Source: Pseudomonadales bacterium (GTDB lineage Bacteria; Pseudomonadota; Gammaproteobacteria; Pseudomonadales; Azotimanducaceae). Taken from it: a DNA stretch of 45,338 bases. The DNA lies in assembly GCA_028279305.1 (NCBI GenBank), contig JANQOA010000232.1, forward strand, positions 1 to 45,338. The letters are read 5' to 3'. Numbering within the stretch: the stretch's first letter is position 1; every line of letters begins with the position of its first letter. Positions 33,415 through 42,052 of this stretch are shown piece by piece. The notes under the pieces were generated by a model. The model did not search any database. It had not been told where the DNA came from and saw only the letters and a program-made list of their open reading frames with translations. The translations under genes were made by a program, and so were the position numbers.

Positions 33415-34368
33415 TCAGAGGCTGCGCAGGAACGCCAGCAGAGCCTGCTGTTCCTCCGTACTGAGAGTAAACTCCGGCACCCGCTCCACGCGTACCTGCT
33501 GATAATGCTGCAGCACGGCGTGCAGCGTCTTGAGGCTGCCGTTGTGCATATAAGGGGCGGTGTGCGCCACGCGGCGCAAGGTCGGCGCGCGGAAGGCACG
33601 GCTGGCACCGCCCACCGCGGTGACATGGAAAGCAGGTTGCGCCTGTTGCAGGGTGTGTTGCACCGGGCCTGAGAAACTCAAGCTGGCGTGGCACTCGGAG
33701 CAACCCAGGCGCGGGGAAAAAAACAGTTGCATGCCGTGGCGCTGCTGCGCACCGAATTCGCCGGTGTCGTCAAAAAACAGATAGCGGTCAAAGGCGCTCT
33801 GGGGCGCCCGCAGGGTGCGCACATAACTGGCAATGGCGCGCACCACGTCAGCGGTGTTGGGCGGCGCGGCGAACACGGCCTGGAAAGCCTGCCGGTAATC
33901 CGCGTCCGCCGCCAGCTTGCTCAGCATGTGCGGCTGGTAACCCATTTCCACCGGGCTGGTGTTCTGCAGCGGCACCAGGTGCTGTTGTTCCAGGGTATGC
34001 AGGCCCTGGTCCGTCCAGCCCAGGGATGCATTGAACGCAACGTTATACAGGGTCGGGGTATTAAATTCGTGCAGCTGGCCGGTGGCACCCACGGCGCGCG
34101 CCAACCCGTCGGTAAAGTCTTTGTCCGGCTGATGGCAACTGGCGCAGCTGTATGCGCCGGTGACGGACAAGGCGGTTTCGCTGAACAGGCGTTTGCCCAG
34201 CGCCACTTTGGCCGGGGTTGAAGGATTATCCGCGGGAGTCAGGGGCGCGGGATAAAATTCCTCCGCGCAACCTGGCCGGGGCAACAGGACAGCCAGCAGC
34301 AGTAACACCGCCGCGCATGAGAATGCCAGAAACTTCCGCCGCCGGCGTCTGCTCAGGGCTGGGGCCAA
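33415..34368 (-). CDS. Di-haem cytochrome c peroxidase (MauG/CcpA family)
   Basis: 317 residues. A signal peptide or N-terminal membrane segment (FLAFSCAAVLLLLAVLLPRPGCA) is followed by two c-type haem sites, CASCH (about residue 77) and CSECH (about 223). The family segments FSETALSVTGAYSCASCHQPDKDFTDGL, TPTLYNVAFNASLGWTDQG and APTLRRVAHTAPYMHNGSLKTLHAVLQHY are all present. Such enzymes reduce H2O2 or make protein-derived cofactors in the periplasm. The only available start is TTG 34368, overlapping the TPR gene by 16 bases; no ATG exists near the signal peptide. Confidence 0.9.
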   Translation of the reverse strand: MAPALSRRRRRKFLAFSCAAVLLLLAVLLPRPGCAEEFYPAPLTPADNPSTPAKVALGKRLFSETALSVTGAYSCASCHQPDKDFTDGLARAVGATGQLHEFNTPTLYNVAFNASLGWTDQGLHTLEQQHLVPLQNTSPVEMGYQPHMLSKLAADADYRQAFQAVFAAPPNTADVVRAIASYVRTLRAPQSAFDRYLFFDDTGEFGAQQRHGMQLFFSPRLGCSECHASLSFSGPVQHTLQQAQPAFHVTAVGGASRAFRAPTLRRVAHTAPYMHNGSLKTLHAVLQHYQQVRVERVPEFTLSTEEQQALLAFLRSL

Positions 34369-35081
34369 ACCCGCAGATTATTCATGGATAGATCGTTGGT
34401 GACTTGAGCCAGCCGCTGGCGTTCTTCCACCCAGCTGACAAAAGAAGCTTCCGCTTCACTGAGTTCGTCACCCTTGCCGGCCACCCATGCCTGCATGGCT
34501 GCCATCAGCTGATCCGCCAGCGGGCGGGCGTCACGGAACAGGCGCAGGTACTCCTGTTTGGTTTCCTCGAGAAAACCCAGGGCCAGTAGCGCCTCCGCCC
34601 GGTATTCGATGGCTTCATGGAAATTAGGATTAATTTTCAAAGAATAGTTGTAAGCGCCAATCGCTTTGCGGAAATCACCGGTTTTGCGCAACGCATAACC
34701 CAGCTCGTTGGCGGCTTTGTAGTTCTGCGGGTTGTACTGGATGGCTTCACCCTGTTTTTTGATGGCTTTGGCAAATTCCTTTTCCGCCTTGGCCAGAGCC
34801 TTGTCGCGGGCTTTTTCTTTGCCTTCAGCCGCTGCTTTGGCGGCCTTGGCTTCCTGTTTTAACGCCCGGTCGCGGTGGCGGATGCCGGCGCGCAGCAGTT
34901 TGTCCGACTGTTGCTCCGGCGTCAGTGCCGCCTGGGCCGGCACGCCGCTCAAACCCCCGCCACCGCCGCTGCCGGCAGCCCACATGGGCGTGCTCACAAC
35001 GCTGGCCAGCAACAGGCAAGCGCAGGTGATGAGCGGGCGCAAGGTTAAGAATGTCCTGGGATTTTCTGATGTCACTTTCAT
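34353..35081 (-). CDS. Secreted TPR-repeat protein
   Basis: 242 residues. A signal peptide (LITCACLLLASVVSTPMWA) precedes a Gly-rich patch, an Ala/Lys/Glu-rich helix (RALKQEAKAAKAAAEGKEKARDKALAKAEKEFAKAIKK) and tetratricopeptide repeats (YNPQNYKAANELGYALRKTGDFRKAIGAYNYSLKINPNFHEAIEYRAEALLALG). It is probably a periplasmic protein-protein adaptor. It is the first gene of the pair with the di-haem peroxidase, which it overlaps by 16 bases, and may be its partner. It diverges from the NTF2-like gene. Confidence 0.85.
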   Translation of the reverse strand: MKVTSENPRTFLTLRPLITCACLLLASVVSTPMWAAGSGGGGGLSGVPAQAALTPEQQSDKLLRAGIRHRDRALKQEAKAAKAAAEGKEKARDKALAKAEKEFAKAIKKQGEAIQYNPQNYKAANELGYALRKTGDFRKAIGAYNYSLKINPNFHEAIEYRAEALLALGFLEETKQEYLRLFRDARPLADQLMAAMQAWVAGKGDELSEAEASFVSWVEERQRLAQVTNDLSMNNLRVWPQP

Positions 35082-35168
35082 GCGGCAGGTCTCGCGGGCT
35101 GGTGGCTGTGTTTGCAGCGGCTTGAGGATATGCTGTTGTTCCGGTTATTTCCACAGGAGAGGGACACC

Positions 35169-35642
35169 ATGCCCAAGATTGTCGGACCAGCGCTGCGCGC
35201 GTTGTTGTTGACTGCGCTGATGACGGGCCAGGCGGCACTGGCGGAGACGGCAGCGCCCCAGGCACAGGCTGTCAGTGCCGCACGCGCGGTAATGGACCGC
35301 TTTATGATCACCTTTAATGCCCGCGACGAAGCGGCCTGGGCAGACACGCTGCTGTTTCCGCATATCCGTGTGGCCGCGGGCAGCGTGGTGGTGCATGCGG
35401 ACAGGGAAACTTTTCTGGCCAGTGCTGACCTGGATGCGTTTGCCGAGGCCAACAACTGGCATCACAGTGCCTGGGATGCGGTGGAAGTTATCCAGGCAGG
35501 GCCCGGCAAAGTGCACTTCAAGGTGACGTTTTCCCGCTTTAACCCGGCTGGAGAGCGTTATGTCACCTATGACTCCCTGTATATCGTGCAGCAGGTGGAA
35601 GGCCGCTGGGGTATCCGCGCGCGGTCCAGTTTTGCGCCCTGA
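35169..35642 (+). CDS. Secreted NTF2/SnoaL-like protein
   Basis: 157 residues. A signal peptide (ALRALLLTALMTGQAALA) precedes a cone-shaped NTF2-like domain: VMDRFMITFNARDEAAWADTLLFPHIRVAAGSV, WDAVEVIQAGPGKVHFKVTFSRFN and YVTYDSLYIVQQVEGRWGIRARSSF. The fold binds small hydrophobic ligands or acts as an isomerase, and no catalytic set is readable. ATG 35169 has CAGGAGAGGG upstream; the longer frame is rejected. It is followed 12 bases later by the next gene. Confidence 0.72.
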   Translation: MPKIVGPALRALLLTALMTGQAALAETAAPQAQAVSAARAVMDRFMITFNARDEAAWADTLLFPHIRVAAGSVVVHADRETFLASADLDAFAEANNWHHSAWDAVEVIQAGPGKVHFKVTFSRFNPAGERYVTYDSLYIVQQVEGRWGIRARSSFAP

Positions 35643-35654
35643 AGGCAGTACCTG

Positions 35655-36128
35655 ATGGATGCGGTATACGATTCTCTCGACAACCACCTGCCGCACGCGC
35701 CGGACCTGGCCAAGGCGCTGGTACCCATGGGCATGCTGCTGGGCTGGGCGGTGAACCAGCATCTGCTCAGCCCGGAGGTGATCCAGGCCCATGAGCGTCT
35801 GATCCTGCGCATCCGCTTTCAGGAAGCCGGCGGCAGTGAGTTGCTGGTGGCCTGCGGCGGCGATCTGCGCCGCGATCTGTTTAACCCGGACGGCATCTCG
35901 TTTCTGGATCATTACTATCCACGCTACCTGAACGACTACCGGATGGTATTTGCCGCAACGCTGGAAGCCGACAATCTTTACAGCCTGGAGGACGCTCCCC
36001 GGAACTACGCCCCGCTGGCGGTCATGCTGACCCAGCAGTTCATGGACTTTATGGGGGTTGCCGCCGCGCGTCCCGCGCCCGGGCTGGCCGCGGGGGTGAA
36101 GCGATTATGGAGAAAACTGTGGGCCTGA
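35655..36128 (+). CDS. Conserved hypothetical protein
   Basis: 157 residues, without a signal peptide. The visible pattern is MGMLLGWAVNQHLLSPEVIQAHERLILRIRFQEAGGSELL...LFNPDGISFLDHYYPRYLNDYRMVFAATLEADNLYSLEDAPRNYAPLAVML. I recall a similar organisation in small unknown proteins (DUF7832-type), but I am not sure. The gene ends inside the next gene (22-base overlap), so it is probably in one operon with the NTF2-like, GNAT and AhpD-like genes. Confidence 0.7.
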   Translation: MDAVYDSLDNHLPHAPDLAKALVPMGMLLGWAVNQHLLSPEVIQAHERLILRIRFQEAGGSELLVACGGDLRRDLFNPDGISFLDHYYPRYLNDYRMVFAATLEADNLYSLEDAPRNYAPLAVMLTQQFMDFMGVAAARPAPGLAAGVKRLWRKLWA

Positions 36129-36550
36129 ACCTGCGTGAAGTTGAAGTCTTCAAGCCTTATGTCAACGAGTTCCCCGAGCACCTGCTGCTGAACGAAGGGG
36201 CTGAAGAAGCGGTTTTGACCGCCTGGCAGGAAGCGCAGATTCTGCGGGTGGCAAAGCGCGGCAGCAGCCTGCTGGGGGCTTACGCCATGCAGCGTCAGCA
36301 GTTGGCCGGCGGCGGGGAAGAATTCTGCCTGCTGGGTGTTGTCGTGGATCCGGTTTTCCGCCGGCAGGGCCTGGGCCGCTGGTTGACCGGGCATGCCATC
36401 GGCGTCGCCGAATCGAAAGGCGGGCGGCGTCTGTGCCTGCACAGCCCGCCGGGCTGCGGCGGCGGTACGCGTATGTTTACCCGCATGGGGTTTGCGCGCC
36501 CCGGGGCGGCAAGTGCCGGAGAGATGGTCTTTGACCTGATTCCGGAATAA
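36107..36550 (+). CDS. GNAT-family N-acetyltransferase
   Basis: 147 residues. The acetyl-CoA motif is LLGVVVDPVFRRQGLGRWLTGHAIGVAESKG, followed by the late strand LCLHSPPGCGGGTRMFTRMGFARPG. It is short but covers the GNAT core. No substrate can be inferred. ATG 36107 overlaps the preceding gene by 22 bases, and the next gene follows after 44 bases from the preferred GTG. Confidence 0.82.
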   Translation: MEKTVGLNLREVEVFKPYVNEFPEHLLLNEGAEEAVLTAWQEAQILRVAKRGSSLLGAYAMQRQQLAGGGEEFCLLGVVVDPVFRRQGLGRWLTGHAIGVAESKGGRRLCLHSPPGCGGGTRMFTRMGFARPGAASAGEMVFDLIPE

Positions 36551-36594
36551 GTCTAATGTCAGCGCCGGATGGGGGCTGCAAAGCGGAGGTGAAG

Positions 36595-37182
36595 GTGTCC
36601 CGTATTGATCAAATTAAAGCTGAAGACTGGCCGCAGTTCATGAAAGACATGCTGCAGCCGGAATCTCTGACAGACCTGGAACAGGGCCTGATGCGATACT
36701 TTGCGCACACGCCGGAGCTGGTCAAAGGCCTGGCGGCTTTTTCCGGCGGTTTGAAGATGAACCGCACGCTGCCGGAACGGCTGATTGAACTGGTGCGCCT
36801 GCGGGTGGCGTTTTTTAATCAGTGCCGCAGCTGCATGGCCATCCGTTATACCGACGCGGTTAACGACGGTTTAACGGAAGACCTGGTGTGCTCGCTGGAA
36901 AAACCGGCTGAGGCGGACGACCTCAGTGATGCGGAAAAAGCCGCAATCCGCTTCGGTGAGTTAATGGCCACCGACCACCTGCGGGTGGACGACGCGGTCT
37001 ACGAAGAGTTAAAGCGTCACTTCAGCCAGGCGCAGATTGTCGAACTGGGCATGACCGTGGCCTTTTTTGTTGGCTTCGGGCGCCTGGCCGCCACCTTCCA
37101 TATGGTTGATGAGTTACCTGACGCGTTCCGCGCGGAACAGGCTGTCTCGCCCTGGGGTAACGAAGCCGTGGTGGTGCGCTGA
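36595..37182 (+). CDS. Carboxymuconolactone decarboxylase-family (AhpD-like) protein
   Basis: 195 residues from the preferred start. The redox CxxC is in NQCRSCMAIRY (Cys77 and Cys80), typical of AhpD-like alkylhydroperoxidases. LPERLIELVRLRVAFFNQC and IVELGMTVAFFVGFGRLAATFHMVDELP complete the helical CMD fold. It probably takes part in peroxide or thiol redox chemistry. I chose GTG 36595 because a strong GGAGG sits five bases before it; ATG 36556 would add 13 residues with no ribosome site. Confidence 0.88.
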   Translation: MSRIDQIKAEDWPQFMKDMLQPESLTDLEQGLMRYFAHTPELVKGLAAFSGGLKMNRTLPERLIELVRLRVAFFNQCRSCMAIRYTDAVNDGLTEDLVCSLEKPAEADDLSDAEKAAIRFGELMATDHLRVDDAVYEELKRHFSQAQIVELGMTVAFFVGFGRLAATFHMVDELPDAFRAEQAVSPWGNEAVVVR

Positions 37183-37195
37183 ACCGCCGCGGTGC

Positions 37196-37801
37196 TTAGT
37201 GCGGCACGTTGTCAGTGCGTGCCGCGCGGCCCAGGTAGCCGCCGTGGTGGCGCAGGCCGTAGTCTTCCCGGGTCACACCTTTCTGTTCCAGCAGCGATAA
37301 TGCCAGCGCGTCGGTAATAGCCAGCATCACCGCCATCGACGCGCTGGGCGTCAGGCCCAGCGGGCAGGGCTCTTCGATAACACCCATATCCAGTACAAAG
37401 TCGGACTGGTTGCGTAGTTCGGACTCGGGATGGGAGGTCACGCCGATGATGGTTTCCACCCCCAGGTGCCGCGACAGCTCCAGGATTTCTATCACCTCGC
37501 GGCTTTTGCCGCTGGTGGAGAAGGCCACCATAACGTCGTTTAAGCCCACCAGGCCCAGGTCGCCGTGGGCGGCTTCCGCGGGGTGGATAAAATCCGCCGG
37601 CGTGGCGGTGGAGCACAGCGTGGCGGCAAATTTCTTGGCGATGTAACCGGCTTTGCCGATGCCGGTGGTGATGATTTTGCCTTTGCAAGCTTCCAGCACG
37701 CGCACTGCACGTACAAAATCGTCGGTGATCTCGATGGCGGCAATGGCTTCAGCTTCAGCCTTAAGCACCGCTTGCATACGTTCTTTAATGTCCAATAGCA
37801 T
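37196..37801 (-). CDS. KpsF/GutQ-type sugar-phosphate isomerase without CBS domains
   Basis: 201 residues with only the SIS domain: CKGKIITTGIGKAGYIAKKFAATLCSTATPADFIHPAEAAHGDLGLVG, VMVAFSTSGKSREVIEIL, IIGVTSHPESELRNQSD and the C-terminal LRHHGGYLGRAA. KdsD/KpsF enzymes interconvert D-ribulose-5-phosphate and D-arabinose-5-phosphate, and most carry two C-terminal CBS repeats that are missing here. The gene diverges from the GH20 gene (65 bases apart), so it could instead isomerise an amino-sugar phosphate. AAGGG lies directly against ATG 37801; ATG 37777 is an alternative. Confidence 0.88.
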   Translation of the reverse strand: MLLDIKERMQAVLKAEAEAIAAIEITDDFVRAVRVLEACKGKIITTGIGKAGYIAKKFAATLCSTATPADFIHPAEAAHGDLGLVGLNDVMVAFSTSGKSREVIEILELSRHLGVETIIGVTSHPESELRNQSDFVLDMGVIEEPCPLGLTPSASMAVMLAITDALALSLLEQKGVTREDYGLRHHGGYLGRAARTDNVPH

Positions 37802-37866
37802 CCCTTGGCAAAAGTTTTGCGGATTCTACCGAAGAAGGCTGGGCTGGAGAAACGAAGATCGTTAAT

Positions 37867-39771
37867 GTGATACCCGCACCCCTGGCTGCAAGCCACGAAA
37901 ATGAACAGTTAGAAGCACAGTATCTCACGCCGGCGGCGGGCACGGACCTGCACCCGCGTTTGCAGGCACGGGTGCGCAGCCTGTTCGGCGCCGGACCGGG
38001 GTTGCCGGCGCCGCTGCGGGTGCAGGTGGCGCAAGCGGCAGACGGCGTGCCGCAGTTGCATGTTGATGAAAGCTACCAGCTGCGGATTGCCGGCCATGAG
38101 ATCAGCCTGCAGGCGCAGACCACCTGGGGGGCGCTGCACGGCTTGACCACGCTTTATCAGTTACAACAGCAGGACCAACTGCAGGACGGCCTGACCATCA
38201 ACGATCAGCCGCGCTTCCCCTGGCGCGGGCTGCTGCTGGACGTTGCGCGGCACTTCATCTCCATACCGTTGCTGCAGCGGGTGGTAGAAGGCATGGCCAT
38301 GCTGAAGCTCAACGTGCTGCATCTGCATCTGACGGACGATCAGGGCTTCCGCTTTGTCAGCCGGGCGTATCCGAAACTGGCATCAGCGCAGGCTTATACC
38401 CGGGAGGCGCTGCGCGGGCTGGTTGAATTTGCCGCGCAGCGGGGTATACGGGTGGTGCCGGAATTGGATGTGCCGGGCCACGTCACCAGCTGGCTGACGG
38501 CGTATCCCGAGTTTGGTTTTGGCCAGGTCGCCGCCAGCCGCCGCTTTGGTGTGCACGAAGCCTGCCTGGACCCGGCCAACGAAGCGGTCTACACGTTTTT
38601 GCAGACCTTGTTTGCGGAGGTGGCTGAAGTATTTCCGGACCGGTATCTGCACATTGGCGGCGACGAAGTCCACCCGGCCTGGTGGCGCAAAGATGCGCAG
38701 ATCCAGCGGTTCATGCAGCAGCAGGGCATGGCGGACACGGCGGATCTGCAGAACTATTTCAACACCCGCGTGTGCGCCATATTAACCGCGTTGGGGCGGC
38801 GCGCCGTGGGCTGGGATGAAGTGCTGCACCCGCAGATGCCGGACATGGTTGTGCAGAACTGGCGCGGCGCCACCACCCGCGACCGCATCCTGACGCGGCC
38901 GCTGCCCTGTCTGATATCAGCCGGCTACTATCTCGACCTGTTTTATCCCAACGAATTCCACTACCGCTACGATCCCCAGGCGGCTCAGGCTGAACTGCTG
39001 GCCCTGGAAGACAGCTGGCAGCAGGATGTCCGCATGGCGCATGTGGCCGCCGGCGTTGAGTGGACCAAACAATGGCGCCGGGATGCCTTGACGGAGGACG
39101 CGGATCAGGACGGGGTGCTGGGTGGTGAAGCCTGCCTGTGGGCGGAGCTGGTGGACGAGCAGACCCTGGAGGTACGTTTGTGGTCGCGCCTGCCGTCGGT
39201 TGCGGAACGGCTATGGTCAGCCGCGCAGGTGACTGATACAGAAGATTTTTACCGGCGTCTGCAAGCGGTATTGCAGTTGCCCCAGTTGGCACTAACCGCG
39301 CGGCAGGCTGAAGAATGGTCAGCACTGGGCCTCAGCCCCGGGCAACAAGCCCTCGTCAGCCTGCTGGAACCGGTAAAGTGGTACGCGCGGCTGTTGGGCG
39401 AAGAGGCTTTGCAGGCGCGTCTGCGTGGTACGGAGATGCCTCAGGCGCGGCCGTATAGCGTGGACTCCGAGCTTAACCGGATTGTCGATTTTATCAGTCC
39501 GGAGAGTTTTGCCGCGCGCGCCTTCGTCCGCCTGCCGGAGCATGAAATAGTGCAACACGCCCACGGCTGGTTGGCCTTGCAGCCGGATGACTGGCCCGCG
39601 GATGTGCAGCCCGCGGTGCGGGGCATGGCGGAACTGGGGCAAGCATTGTTGGCCCGGCAGCAGGGCCGGCTGACCATTGAGGCTTATCACAGCCTGCTGA
39701 ACAAGCTTCTGCAGCCCCACGGAGAGTACATGCTGGCGGTGGTGCCCTTTCTGTTGCAGAGGCCGGTATGA
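37867..39771 (+). CDS. Beta-N-acetylhexosaminidase, glycoside hydrolase family 20
   Basis: 634 residues. A small N-terminal GH20b-like domain (about 1-115) precedes the TIM barrel: FPWRGLLLDVARHFISIPLLQRVVEGMAMLKLNVLHLHLTDDQGFR, VVPELDVPGHVTSWL, and the catalytic pair Asp266-Glu267 in HIGGDEVHP. The substrate-assisted mechanism removes terminal GlcNAc or GalNAc. No signal peptide is visible, so it probably acts in the cytoplasm on imported oligosaccharides. The start is GTG 37867 without a strong ribosome site. It overlaps the kinase gene by 4 bases. Confidence 0.93.
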   Translation: MIPAPLAASHENEQLEAQYLTPAAGTDLHPRLQARVRSLFGAGPGLPAPLRVQVAQAADGVPQLHVDESYQLRIAGHEISLQAQTTWGALHGLTTLYQLQQQDQLQDGLTINDQPRFPWRGLLLDVARHFISIPLLQRVVEGMAMLKLNVLHLHLTDDQGFRFVSRAYPKLASAQAYTREALRGLVEFAAQRGIRVVPELDVPGHVTSWLTAYPEFGFGQVAASRRFGVHEACLDPANEAVYTFLQTLFAEVAEVFPDRYLHIGGDEVHPAWWRKDAQIQRFMQQQGMADTADLQNYFNTRVCAILTALGRRAVGWDEVLHPQMPDMVVQNWRGATTRDRILTRPLPCLISAGYYLDLFYPNEFHYRYDPQAAQAELLALEDSWQQDVRMAHVAAGVEWTKQWRRDALTEDADQDGVLGGEACLWAELVDEQTLEVRLWSRLPSVAERLWSAAQVTDTEDFYRRLQAVLQLPQLALTARQAEEWSALGLSPGQQALVSLLEPVKWYARLLGEEALQARLRGTEMPQARPYSVDSELNRIVDFISPESFAARAFVRLPEHEIVQHAHGWLALQPDDWPADVQPAVRGMAELGQALLARQQGRLTIEAYHSLLNKLLQPHGEYMLAVVPFLLQRPV

Positions 39772-40757
39772 GTGCCGCTGAGCAGGCCGCCGCGCGCTGG
39801 TTCAGCGGCGCGCAGCTGTCACCGCTGGGCGCCGGCCATATACACGATACCTATCTGCTCACACCCGCTACCGGTGAACGCTATGTGCTGCAGCGGGTTA
39901 ACGAGTATGTGTTTAAAGACGGTGATCTGGTGATGTTGCAGACCCGGCGCCTGCTGGATCATTGGCGGCAGCAGCAGCGCTACCGGGTGGCGGAACTGGT
40001 TCCTTCCGCGTCCGGCGCTGCGGCGGAGCGGGTCGGTGACGCGCTGTGGCGGGTGTGGCGGTACCTGGAGGGTACCCGGGTGGTGGACCCGGTTTCTTCG
40101 CTCCGCCAGGCGGAGGCCGCGGGGGCGGCATTTGGGTTTTTCCAGGCGCACATGGCGAGCCTGCCGGGCCCGCGGTTTGAAGACACCATTAAAGGTTTCC
40201 TGCAACTGGAACACTATCTGGCTGAATTTGCCGGCGTGGCCGCCGCGGCGCCGGATGCGTTGCGGCGCCTGGTGGAAACACATGCGCCCCTGGCGGCGCA
40301 GTTCCGGCAGCGGAACACCTATATCCACGGCGACTGTAAAGTGAATAACCTGCTGTTTGCGGAGGAGGATACCGTGGTGGCGGTCATCGATTTTGACACC
40401 GCCATGTACGGGCACTGGGCTTGGGATTTCGGCGATCTGCTGCGTTCGCTGTGCTTCAGCCTGGGCCGGGTGGATATACCTTATTTTGAACATTGCCTGC
40501 AGGGTTTTGCCGGCCAGCAGCCCCTGGTGAACGGTGCTGGCGGCGCGGCGGATTGCGCAGCGGCGCCGGCTTACGTGGCGCTGATGCTGGGCCTGCGGTT
40601 TCTCACCGACCACCTGCAGGGTGACGTGTATTTCAGGGTGCGGGAACACGGTGAGAATCTGCGGCGGGCGGAACAACAGTTCCGGCTGTTGGGGGCGTTT
40701 GTGGATCAGCAGGCGGCGCTGCGTGCCGCGGCGGCCGGAGTACTCAAGGTCAGGTGA
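39768..40757 (+). CDS. NahK-like N-acetylhexosamine 1-kinase (APH-type phosphotransferase)
   Basis: 329 residues of aminoglycoside-phosphotransferase fold. The catalytic loop is HGDCKVNNLLF (Asp189) and the metal loop is VIDFDTAMYGHWAWDFGDLLRS. The whole layout follows bifidobacterial N-acetylhexosamine 1-kinase: GAGHIHDTYLLTPATGERYVLQRVN, AAGAAFGFFQAH and GLRFLTDHLQGDVYF each have a counterpart in my memory of that protein. It would phosphorylate the anomeric OH of GlcNAc or GalNAc released by the GH20 enzyme. Coupled to the GH20 gene by a 4-base overlap. Kinase fold: high confidence; NahK substrate: moderate. Confidence 0.78.
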   Translation: MSAAEQAAARWFSGAQLSPLGAGHIHDTYLLTPATGERYVLQRVNEYVFKDGDLVMLQTRRLLDHWRQQQRYRVAELVPSASGAAAERVGDALWRVWRYLEGTRVVDPVSSLRQAEAAGAAFGFFQAHMASLPGPRFEDTIKGFLQLEHYLAEFAGVAAAAPDALRRLVETHAPLAAQFRQRNTYIHGDCKVNNLLFAEEDTVVAVIDFDTAMYGHWAWDFGDLLRSLCFSLGRVDIPYFEHCLQGFAGQQPLVNGAGGAADCAAAPAYVALMLGLRFLTDHLQGDVYFRVREHGENLRRAEQQFRLLGAFVDQQAALRAAAAGVLKVR

Positions 40758-41037
40758 GGCTCAATACCAGGTTAACCAGCCCCACCATCAGCAACACAAA
40801 CAGCGCCGTGAAGCCGACACCCATGAGGATAAAGTGGCTGGCTTTGCCGCGGCTGAAATCGCGTTTGCGGTTTTTGCTGGACTGTACGCCGAACGCCGCC
40901 GCGGCAGCGCTGCCCAGCATCTGCCAGAAACTCAAAGGCGCCTGTTCTGGGCTTTCCGCTCCTGCATCCGGGCCGGAATCCGTGCCCGCGGCGGGCGGCG
41001 TCGAATCCTGTGCTGCTGTATCCGCTGTCTTGCCCAT
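40750..41037 (-). CDS. DUF2970-family small membrane protein
   Basis: 95 residues. A polar, acidic Pro/Ala-rich N-terminus is followed by LSFWQMLGSAAAAAFGVQSSKNRKRDFSRGKASHFILMGVGFTALFVLLMVGLVNLVL, which matches the DUF2970 pattern: a short amphipathic helix, the GVQxxKNRxRDF motif, and one C-terminal membrane helix. Function unknown. It overlaps the convergent kinase gene by 8 bases. Confidence 0.85.
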   Translation of the reverse strand: MGKTADTAAQDSTPPAAGTDSGPDAGAESPEQAPLSFWQMLGSAAAAAFGVQSSKNRKRDFSRGKASHFILMGVGFTALFVLLMVGLVNLVLSLT

Positions 41038-41173
41038 CTGCGCGCCAGTGCTCCGTAGGTGAGAGTTTCGTGTTAAACGGGTGTCAGCCGGTCATCCCGT
41101 GCGGACTCCGGCAGTGAGAATATGGGTGCCGGCGGCGTTTTTTCAAGGACAACTGAAGTTGGCCTGCCGTGGG

Positions 41174-41234
41174 AGCGGCTTTCAGGCTTGCCGCGGCAGC
41201 GGTTTTCAGGCCTGCCGCGACAGCGGCTTTCAGG
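41174..41234. repeat. REP-like array, 24-bp period
   Basis: Two 24-bp units (41174-41197 and 41198-41221) share AGCGG, TTTTCAGG-like and TGCCGCG elements, and a third partial unit runs 41222-41234. A partial unit (TGGCCTGCCG) precedes them. Each unit has inverted AGCGGC/GCCGC ends. It lies in the 211-base gap 41038-41248 before the PhyH gene; the rest of that gap shows nothing I can name. The ends and period match the array at 16390. Confidence 0.75.
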
Positions 41235-41248
41235 TAGGATGCTAAGCC

Positions 41249-42052
41249 ATGCGGTTACATGCTTTGAACACACACTTCCGCTGGCAGCAGCCGGCGCGCA
41301 AGCCGCGCCGCATCAGTGCCGAACAGCAGCGCTGCTACCGGCGGGACGGCGGATTTGTGTTGCCCGATGTGTTCAGCCGGGCAGAGCTGGATGCGCTGCT
41401 GGCGGTGCTGGACCCGCTGGAAGCACAGCATAACGAAGCGCTGGCGGACAGCGGCGGACCTTCCATCGCGCGGCGCGACGAGATTGTTTTTGGCGCCCAT
41501 GTGGTGGCGCAAAGCCCGGTGGCCAGGCAATTTGCGCAACACCCGGCGTTGGTGGATGTCTGCCGCGACCTGCTGGGTGGCGCGGTGCGCTTATATTGGG
41601 ATCAACTGGTGTATAAACACCCGGGTACCGCGGTCGACTTTCCCTGGCATCAGGACAACGGGTATACCTTTGTGCAACCCCAGCAGTACCTCACGTGCTG
41701 GGTGGCGCTGACGGACGCCACTGAAGCAAACGGCTGCCCCTGGATTGCCCCGGGTCTGCATCATCACGGCACGCTGCATCACACCTGGACCCCGCTGGGG
41801 TTCCAATGCCTGCAAACAGACCCTGAAGACGCCCGGCCGCTGCCACTGCAGGCAGGTTCGGTGGCGGTCTTTTCCAGTCTTACGCCGCACCGTACCGGTG
41901 CCAATCTGAGCGACGGGGTGCGCAAGGCTTATATCCTGCAATACGCGCCGGACGGCGCGGTGGTACACCCGCGCCAGGGACAAGCTTTTGCCGCCAACGA
42001 CACCTCACGCCAGTTTCTGGTTTGCGGCGGCCAGCCGGCTGATGGGGGTTAA
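41249..42052 (+). CDS. Phytanoyl-CoA dioxygenase (PhyH) family protein
   Basis: 267 residues. Fe(II) ligands His134 and Asp136 (WHQDNGY) and His214 (LTPHRTGANLSDGVRKAYILQY) are all present. The N-terminal YRRDGGFVLPDVFSRAELDALLAVLDPL is the usual family start. It uses 2-oxoglutarate and O2 to hydroxylate a small molecule; members act in halogenation-like, ectoine and natural-product pathways. No partner gene narrows the substrate. The 3' end overlaps the TonB-like gene by 11 bases. Confidence 0.9.
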   Translation: MRLHALNTHFRWQQPARKPRRISAEQQRCYRRDGGFVLPDVFSRAELDALLAVLDPLEAQHNEALADSGGPSIARRDEIVFGAHVVAQSPVARQFAQHPALVDVCRDLLGGAVRLYWDQLVYKHPGTAVDFPWHQDNGYTFVQPQQYLTCWVALTDATEANGCPWIAPGLHHHGTLHHTWTPLGFQCLQTDPEDARPLPLQAGSVAVFSSLTPHRTGANLSDGVRKAYILQYAPDGAVVHPRQGQAFAANDTSRQFLVCGGQPADGG

